This document shows, piece by piece, positions 7,990-11,835 of a stretch of DNA of 11,835 nt. The stretch's first letter is position 1. Each line of letters begins with the position of its first letter. This stretch comes from Parvibaculum sp. (lineage in GTDB: Bacteria > Pseudomonadota > Alphaproteobacteria > Parvibaculales > Parvibaculaceae): positions 1 through 11,835 of the forward strand of contig JAGUWA010000043.1 in the NCBI GenBank assembly GCA_020062605.1. The letters are read 5' to 3'. Made by a program: the position numbers and the translations under genes. The notes below the pieces were generated by a model. It made no database searches. It was not told where the DNA came from and saw nothing but the letters and a program-made list of their open reading frames with translations.

Positions 7990-9296
7990 GCCGGGTTGTC
8001 GATGTGGCGGTCGTCGGCGCCGGTGCGGCCGGGCTCGCCACCGCGGCCCGCGCCTGCGAGCTCGGTCTTTCCTGCTATCTCCTCGAAGCGAAGTCCCGCA
8101 TCGGCGGGCGCACATATACCGACACGGAAACATTCGGCGTCGCCTGGGATCGCGGCGCGCACTGGCTCCACTCGGCGGATGTCAATCCGCTGACGCGCAT
8201 TGCCGACGAGCTCGGTCATCCTTATCTCGCGCGGCCGCGCCCCTTCGACGGTCATCTGCATCTTGGGTCCGGTTGGGGCGCGAAGGAAGACTGGCGCGCC
8301 TATCGCGACGAATTCGAGGAAGCGATCTCCCGCGCCGTCGAAGCGGGCGAGGTGGGGCGGGATGTTGCCGCGCGCGACGTCATGAATAATGGTTCGCGCT
8401 GGGCGCGCATGGTGCATCACATCTTTGCGGCCATTTCCGGCCTGCCGCCCTCGGAAATCTCGACCGCCGATCTTGCCGCCTATCGCGATACGGAAGCGAA
8501 CTGGCCGCTGGAGCGCGGCTATGGTGCGCTCCTTGCCGCGCGCTATGCCGATTTGCCGGTCGAGCTTTCGACGCCGGTTTCGGCGATCGACATGGGCGGC
8601 GCGCATATTCTTCTCGAAACGCCGCGCGGCACGGTGCGCGCTCGGAGCGTCGTCTTAACGGTGTCGACCAACGTGCTCGCCTCAGGTGCCATCCGGTTTA
8701 CGCCCGAACTGCCGGCGCGCCTCTTGTCGGCGCTGGAAGGCGTGCCCACGGGCCATGCCAACAAGGTCGCGTTTCACTTCCGGCGCGATGTCTTCGGCCT
8801 GCCCGAAACGAGCTATGTCAACTTCATGGACGAGCGCGATGCGGCGCGGCCCGCCTGTTCCTTTCAGGTTCGCCCGTTCGGCTGCACGCTCGCCATTGCC
8901 TATCTCGGCGGCGACCTCGCGGAAGACCTCGACAGGGCGGGCGAAGCGGAGATGACGGGTTTTGCGCGCGCTGCGCTCGGCGACATGTTCGGAACGGACA
9001 TCTTCAAGGAGCTTTCCGGTGTTGCCGCTACGTCATGGACGAGCGATCCGCACACGCTCGGCGCCTATTCCTGCGCGCGCCCCGGGCGGGCACATGAGCG
9101 GGCGGTACTCGCCGAAGCCGTTGGCGACCGGCTTTTCCTGGCGGGCGAGGCGGTGTCGGCCGACTGGTTTTCCACCGTTCAGGGCGCGCATGTGAGCGGC
9201 ATCGAGGCGGCGGAGAGGGCGGCTGCCTATCTCGACAGCGCCATTGCGGCGGCGCTGCCGAGGCGACAGAATGAGACCAACAAGAACAACGCATAA
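7986..9296 (+). CDS. Flavin-containing amine oxidase family protein
   Basis: The 436-residue protein belongs to the FAD-dependent monoamine/polyamine oxidase superfamily, whose members oxidise amines to aldehydes with release of ammonia and hydrogen peroxide. The N-terminal FAD loop GAGAAG is at 11-16 and is followed by the acid E34 of the Rossmann fold and RIGGRTYTD at 38-46. K260 in GHANKVAFHF probably matches the conserved lysine near the flavin N5. The C-terminal FAD contact GDRLFLAGEAVS...STVQGAHVSGIEAAE spans about 380-410. No signal peptide is visible, so it is probably cytoplasmic. The substrate cannot be inferred; related proteins include oxidases of diverse amines and some desaturases. 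The ATGA overlap with fghA ties it to the formaldehyde operon, which would make sense if it generates an aldehyde. Confidence 0.88.
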   Translation: MSRVVDVAVVGAGAAGLATAARACELGLSCYLLEAKSRIGGRTYTDTETFGVAWDRGAHWLHSADVNPLTRIADELGHPYLARPRPFDGHLHLGSGWGAKEDWRAYRDEFEEAISRAVEAGEVGRDVAARDVMNNGSRWARMVHHIFAAISGLPPSEISTADLAAYRDTEANWPLERGYGALLAARYADLPVELSTPVSAIDMGGAHILLETPRGTVRARSVVLTVSTNVLASGAIRFTPELPARLLSALEGVPTGHANKVAFHFRRDVFGLPETSYVNFMDERDAARPACSFQVRPFGCTLAIAYLGGDLAEDLDRAGEAEMTGFARAALGDMFGTDIFKELSGVAATSWTSDPHTLGAYSCARPGRAHERAVLAEAVGDRLFLAGEAVSADWFSTVQGAHVSGIEAAERAAAYLDSAIAAALPRRQNETNKNNA

Positions 9297-9311
9297 AACT
9301 GGGAGGATCGA

Positions 9312-10229
9312 ATGGCGGAAATGAAACTGATCGCCGACGGGCTGAAGTTTCCCGAGGGACCGATTGCGATGCCGGATGGCAGCATCGTTCTGGTGGAGAT
9401 CGCGCGCGGCACGCTGACGCGCGTGACGGTGGACGGCAAGGTCGAGGTCATCGCGGAACTTGGCGGCGGTCCGAACGGTGCCGCGATCGGGCCGGATGGC
9501 GCCTGCTATGTCTGTAACGATGGCGGCTTCGAATTCCACGAAGTGAATGGCGCGCTGGTGCCGGGCGATGCACCGGCGAACTACTCCGGCGGCCGCATAG
9601 AACGCGTCGATCTCAAGACCGGCGAGTTCAAGGTGCTCTACAGCGAGTGCAACGGCATCCCGCTCAACGGGCCTAACGATATCGTCTTCGACCGCCAGGG
9701 CGGCTTCTGGTTCACCGATCTCGGCAAGGGGCGCGGGCGCACGCAGGATCGCGGCGGGCTCTATTACGCGAAGATCGACGGTTCGATGATCAAGGAAGTC
9801 GTCTTCCCCATCACCTCGCCGAACGGCGTCGGTCTCTCGCCCGACGAAAAGACCGTTTATGTGGCCGACACGATACCGGGCCGCCTCTGGGCCTTCGACG
9901 TGACGGCGCCCGGCGAACTCGCGCCCAATCCGGGTCCGCTGCCGGGGCGGTTCGTCGGCTCGGGGCCGCAGCTCTGCTTTTTCGACAGCCTCGCCGTCGA
10001 TTCGGAAGGCAATATCTGCGTTGCGACCATCTTCAATCCGGGAATCACGGTTTTCTCGCCGGACGGCTCGAAGATCACGCATACGCCGACCGACGATTTC
10101 ATCACCACCAACATCTGCTTCGGCGGCAAGGACCTGAAGACGGCCTATATCACGCTGTCGTCGAGCGGACGGCTCGTGTCGATGGACTGGCCGGTGGCCG
10201 GGTTGCCGCTCAACTTCCTCAACAAGTAG
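9312..10229 (+). CDS. SMP-30/gluconolactonase family protein
   Basis: The 305-residue product is a beta-propeller hydrolase-like protein of the SMP-30/gluconolaconase/LRE family, which contains divalent-metal lactonases acting on sugar lactones. The expected metal ligands are present: E15 in KFPEGP, N171 in TSPNGVG and D225 in CFFDSLAVD. N122 in NGPNDIVFD matches the substrate-contact asparagine. There is no signal peptide. The ATG at 9312 has GGGAGG 5-6 bases upstream and lies only 15 bases after the amine oxidase stop, so it is the last gene of the operon, followed by a strong terminator. The actual lactone or ester substrate is unknown. The link to amine or aldehyde metabolism is inferred only from position. 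Confidence 0.88.
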   Translation: MAEMKLIADGLKFPEGPIAMPDGSIVLVEIARGTLTRVTVDGKVEVIAELGGGPNGAAIGPDGACYVCNDGGFEFHEVNGALVPGDAPANYSGGRIERVDLKTGEFKVLYSECNGIPLNGPNDIVFDRQGGFWFTDLGKGRGRTQDRGGLYYAKIDGSMIKEVVFPITSPNGVGLSPDEKTVYVADTIPGRLWAFDVTAPGELAPNPGPLPGRFVGSGPQLCFFDSLAVDSEGNICVATIFNPGITVFSPDGSKITHTPTDDFITTNICFGGKDLKTAYITLSSSGRLVSMDWPVAGLPLNFLNK

Positions 10230-10251
10230 TCCGTTTCGCGGAAGCAGCATG

Positions 10252-10285
10252 AAGGCACGTTCCGGATGCGGAACGTGCCTTTTTC
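10252..10285 (+). terminator. Rho-independent terminator of the adhC-to-SMP-30 operon
   Basis: A perfect 12-base stem, AAGGCACGTTCC (10252-10263) and GGAACGTGCCTT (10270-10281), encloses a 6-base loop and runs into TTTTT (10280-10284). It starts 22 bases after the stop of the SMP-30 family gene. Confidence 0.9.
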
Positions 10286-10355
10286 TGTGTGAGCGGCTGT
10301 GCAACCATGCGCGGCCTTTTGGGGTACGCGGCATCGATTGAACAGGGAGGATGCG

Positions 10356-10691
10356 ATGCGTCTATTTGTCAGTGTACTCGTTGCGTTGGTTGCGTTTACC
10401 GGGGCGGCTCTTGCCGATCCCTTCGCGAATTTCTACGGCAATACGGTCAAGATCGCCGGTGCGGCGGGTGAGCGTTCTGTCTTCATCGACGAAGGCGGCA
10501 CCTATTCGCAAAAGCTGCCGGATGGCAGCACGGCTGAGGGCAAGTACGAGGTCAATGGCGATACCGCCTGCTTCCTCGGCGGCGAGCAGCCCTATTGCGT
10601 TGCAGCCGAAGCCCGCAATGTGGGCGACACCTGGGAACTGACCGCACCGGACGGTTCCAAGGAAACGGCGACGCTGGTTGCCGGCCGCTAA
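10356..10691 (+). CDS. Small secreted protein of unknown function
   Basis: This 111-residue product has a clear Sec signal peptide: MRLFVSVLVALVAFTGAALA, with predicted cleavage after ALA at residue 20. The mature part of about 91 residues is rich in beta-type sequence. It has two cysteines in TACFLGGEQPYC that could form a disulfide in the periplasm, and ends TATLVAGR. I do not recognise the family. The ATG at 10356 is favoured because GGGAGG lies 5 bases upstream and the signal peptide begins there; the frame extends further upstream without support. It lies after the operon terminator, so it needs its own promoter, which I could not pick out in the roughly 70 bases available. It converges on the DUF1428 gene. 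Confidence 0.8.
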   Translation: MRLFVSVLVALVAFTGAALADPFANFYGNTVKIAGAAGERSVFIDEGGTYSQKLPDGSTAEGKYEVNGDTACFLGGEQPYCVAAEARNVGDTWELTAPDGSKETATLVAGR

Positions 10692-10710
10692 GCCGGACTT
10701 TCTTCGCAGA

Positions 10711-10743
10711 AAAAGAAGACGGCCGGTCCTTCGGGGCCGACCG
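10711..10743 (-). terminator. Probable terminator of the DUF1428 gene
   Basis: On the minus strand CGGTCGG (10743-10737) pairs with CCGGCCG (10726-10720) over seven base pairs including one G·U, and is followed by a T-rich stretch (TCTTCTTTTTC) running past 10711. On the plus strand the same stem has a C-A mismatch, so it favours stopping minus-strand transcripts. It lies between two convergent genes. Confidence 0.55.
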
Positions 10744-10774
10744 TTTCAGTTTGAGGAGGGGGAGGGCCGTTTCT

Positions 10775-11164
10775 TCAGGCGACACCACGCCGCGCTGTCT
10801 TTCCATCGGCCGCCTCATCGACGATCGGCGTAAACGTGCCATAGATCATGCGCGTGCCGTCGAAATGCGTGTTCTCGGGCTCGTATTTCATGCGTTCGTC
10901 CGCCATGAGCTTCGGCCAGGCTTCGTCGCGGGCTTTCTTCGATGGCCATTCCACCCATGAGAACACCACGGTCTCTCCGTCCTTCGCCTTCACGGCGCGG
11001 CGAAAGTCGGTGACCTTGCCATCGGGTACATCGTCGTCCCAGGCTTCCACGACACGCGTCGCGCCGTGGTCGAGAAAGACGTCTGCGGCCGTTGTTGCCA
11101 TCTCGCGATAGGCTTCCTTGTTGGCTTTCGGCACCGCCAGAATAAAGCCGTCTACATGAGACAT
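10775..11164 (-). CDS. DUF1428 family protein (YbaA-like)
   Basis: The 129-residue product matches the DUF1428 pattern as I remember it. It begins MSHVDGFILAVPKANKEAYR, followed by HGATRVVEAWDDDVPDGK at about 33-50, TDFRRAVKAKDGETVVFSWVEWPS at about 52-75 and the closing FDGTRMIYGTF at about 101-111. Members are small soluble proteins with a ferredoxin-like dimeric alpha/beta barrel fold and no established biochemical role. The ATG at 11164-11162 has GGGGAGAG 7 bases upstream and places the family-typical MSxVDGF at the start. A longer frame to 11194 lacks support. It has its own promoter with a palindrome over the -10 box and a hairpin after the stop, so it is probably a single-gene transcript. 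Confidence 0.9.
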   Translation of the reverse strand: MSHVDGFILAVPKANKEAYREMATTAADVFLDHGATRVVEAWDDDVPDGKVTDFRRAVKAKDGETVVFSWVEWPSKKARDEAWPKLMADERMKYEPENTHFDGTRMIYGTFTPIVDEAADGKTARRGVA

Positions 11165-11198
11165 CTTGCATCTCTCCCCGCGGGGTCCGCACATAAGG

Positions 11199-11227
11199 TT
11201 GATATCAAATCATTTTCGCATAGTCAA
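11199..11227 (-). promoter_or_regulatory. Promoter of the DUF1428 gene with overlapping palindrome
   Basis: TTGACT (11227-11222) and TATCAA (11204-11199) on the minus strand are 17 bases apart, a good sigma-70-type arrangement, giving a start near 11192 and a leader of about 28 bases. The -10 box lies inside the perfect 10-base palindrome TTGATATCAA (11199-11208), which would suit a dimeric repressor. Confidence 0.6.
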
Positions 11228-11270
11228 AACGTAATGAGCGGGGCGTGCGCTTTTCTCGTGAGAGGGGAGG

Positions 11271-11835
11271 TCAGTCCTCGACGGAGATGGCGGGCGCTTT
11301 TCTCGCGCCGCCGCCAAGCGCCCGGTCGAGATGTTCGCCGACGCGCCGTGCGATGTCGAAGAACGGCCTGGCTTCCTCGCTGTCGGGCGCCGTTGCGACG
11401 ACGGGTTCTCCGCTGTCCGATTTCTCGCGGATGGTCATATGAAGCGGCACCTCGCCGAGGAAGTCGCAGCCGAGCTTCTCCGCCATGCGCCGCGCGCCGC
11501 CTTCACCGAAGATATAGGACTTCTCGCCGGAGCCGGGGCTCACGAAATAGGCCATATTCTCGACGATGCCGAACACCGGCACATGCGTCTTCTCGAACAT
11601 GGCGAAGCCCTTGCGCGCGTCGATCAGGGCGATCTCCTGCGGCGTTGATACGACGACGGCGCCTGTCAGCGGCACACGCTGCGCCATGGTGAGCTGCGCG
11701 TCGCCCGTGCCGGGCGGCATGTCGACCACGAGCACATCGAGTTCGCCCCATTCGACATCGCTCATCATCTGGGTGAGGGCGGACTGCACCATCGGCCCGC
11801 GCCAGATCATCGGCGTGTCCTCGTTGACGAGATAG
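11271..11835 (-). CDS. Mrp/ApbC (NBP35-type) Fe-S carrier ATPase, C-terminal part, cut by window edge
   Basis: Mrp/ApbC proteins are cytoplasmic P-loop ATPases that bind and transfer Fe-S clusters to target proteins. The last 187 residues are visible. The frame is open through the window edge, so the start and the Walker A loop lie outside. Family landmarks are PMIWRGPMVQSALTQM, the Walker B-like DVLVVDMPPGTGD, PQEIALIDARKG and FGIVENMAYF, then IFGEGGARRMAEKLGCDFLGEVPL and IREKSDSGEPVV. The usual CPxCG metal motif after the NMAYF segment reads SPGSG instead, so both cysteines are serines. Cluster binding, if it occurs, would need other ligands; I recall that several alphaproteobacterial members also lack this motif. 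The stop at 11271 is followed within about 107 bases by the DUF1428 gene on the same strand, which has its own promoter. Confidence 0.93.
   Translation of the reverse strand, partial: YLVNEDTPMIWRGPMVQSALTQMMSDVEWGELDVLVVDMPPGTGDAQLTMAQRVPLTGAVVVSTPQEIALIDARKGFAMFEKTHVPVFGIVENMAYFVSPGSGEKSYIFGEGGARRMAEKLGCDFLGEVPLHMTIREKSDSGEPVVATAPDSEEARPFFDIARRVGEHLDRALGGGARKAPAISVED

Noticed and set aside
9033..10334. A 433-codon minus-strand frame across the SMP-30 gene
   Set aside because: It is antisense to a gene with intact metal ligands and a ribosome site, and it crosses the operon terminator.

Overview
The window is GC-rich DNA, about 64% in the stretches I counted. It looks like the chromosome of an alphaproteobacterium, probably from the Rhizobiales/Parvibaculum area, though the genus is only a guess. 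Three things point there: a circularly permuted (two-piece) ssrA gene encoding the tag ANDNYAEARLAA, an alpha-type SspB with the C-terminal tail VVSLDAFRKK, and the minus-strand order sspB, fumC, ribbon-helix-helix gene. Almost all of it is ordinary core metabolism. One gene is clearly foreign.

Left part (1-3731, all minus strand). Reading in the direction of transcription, this holds a membrane-anchored M19 dipeptidase, the permuted ssrA (tmRNA), sspB (adaptor that delivers ssrA-tagged proteins to ClpXP), fumC (class II fumarase) and the first codons of a ribbon-helix-helix protein cut by the window edge. The tmRNA and the adaptor that reads its tag lie side by side, about 160 bp apart. No protein gene lies between 2030 and 2564; that space is filled by ssrA and its promoter.

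Middle part (3917-5390, plus strand). thyA, a 55-residue single-pass membrane protein and folA overlap by one and four bases, so they are very probably one translationally coupled unit. ThyA produces dihydrofolate and FolA reduces it back.

Right-middle part (5454-10285, plus strand). adhC and fghA form the glutathione-dependent formaldehyde oxidation pathway. They are followed by a flavin amine oxidase (ATGA overlap with fghA) and an SMP-30/gluconolactonase-family protein, ending at a strong rho-independent terminator. Between adhC and fghA sits a Trp-rich 196-codon gene of about 45% GC with many AGA arginine codons. It starts at the adhC stop and overlaps the fghA start, so a horizontally acquired gene has been fitted into the pathway operon without breaking its neighbours.

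Right end (10356-11835). A small secreted protein (plus strand) converges on a DUF1428-family gene (minus), with a hairpin between them. The DUF1428 gene has a good sigma-70-like promoter with the palindrome TTGATATCAA over its -10. The window ends inside an Mrp/ApbC-family Fe-S carrier ATPase (minus) that lacks the usual CxxC cysteines.
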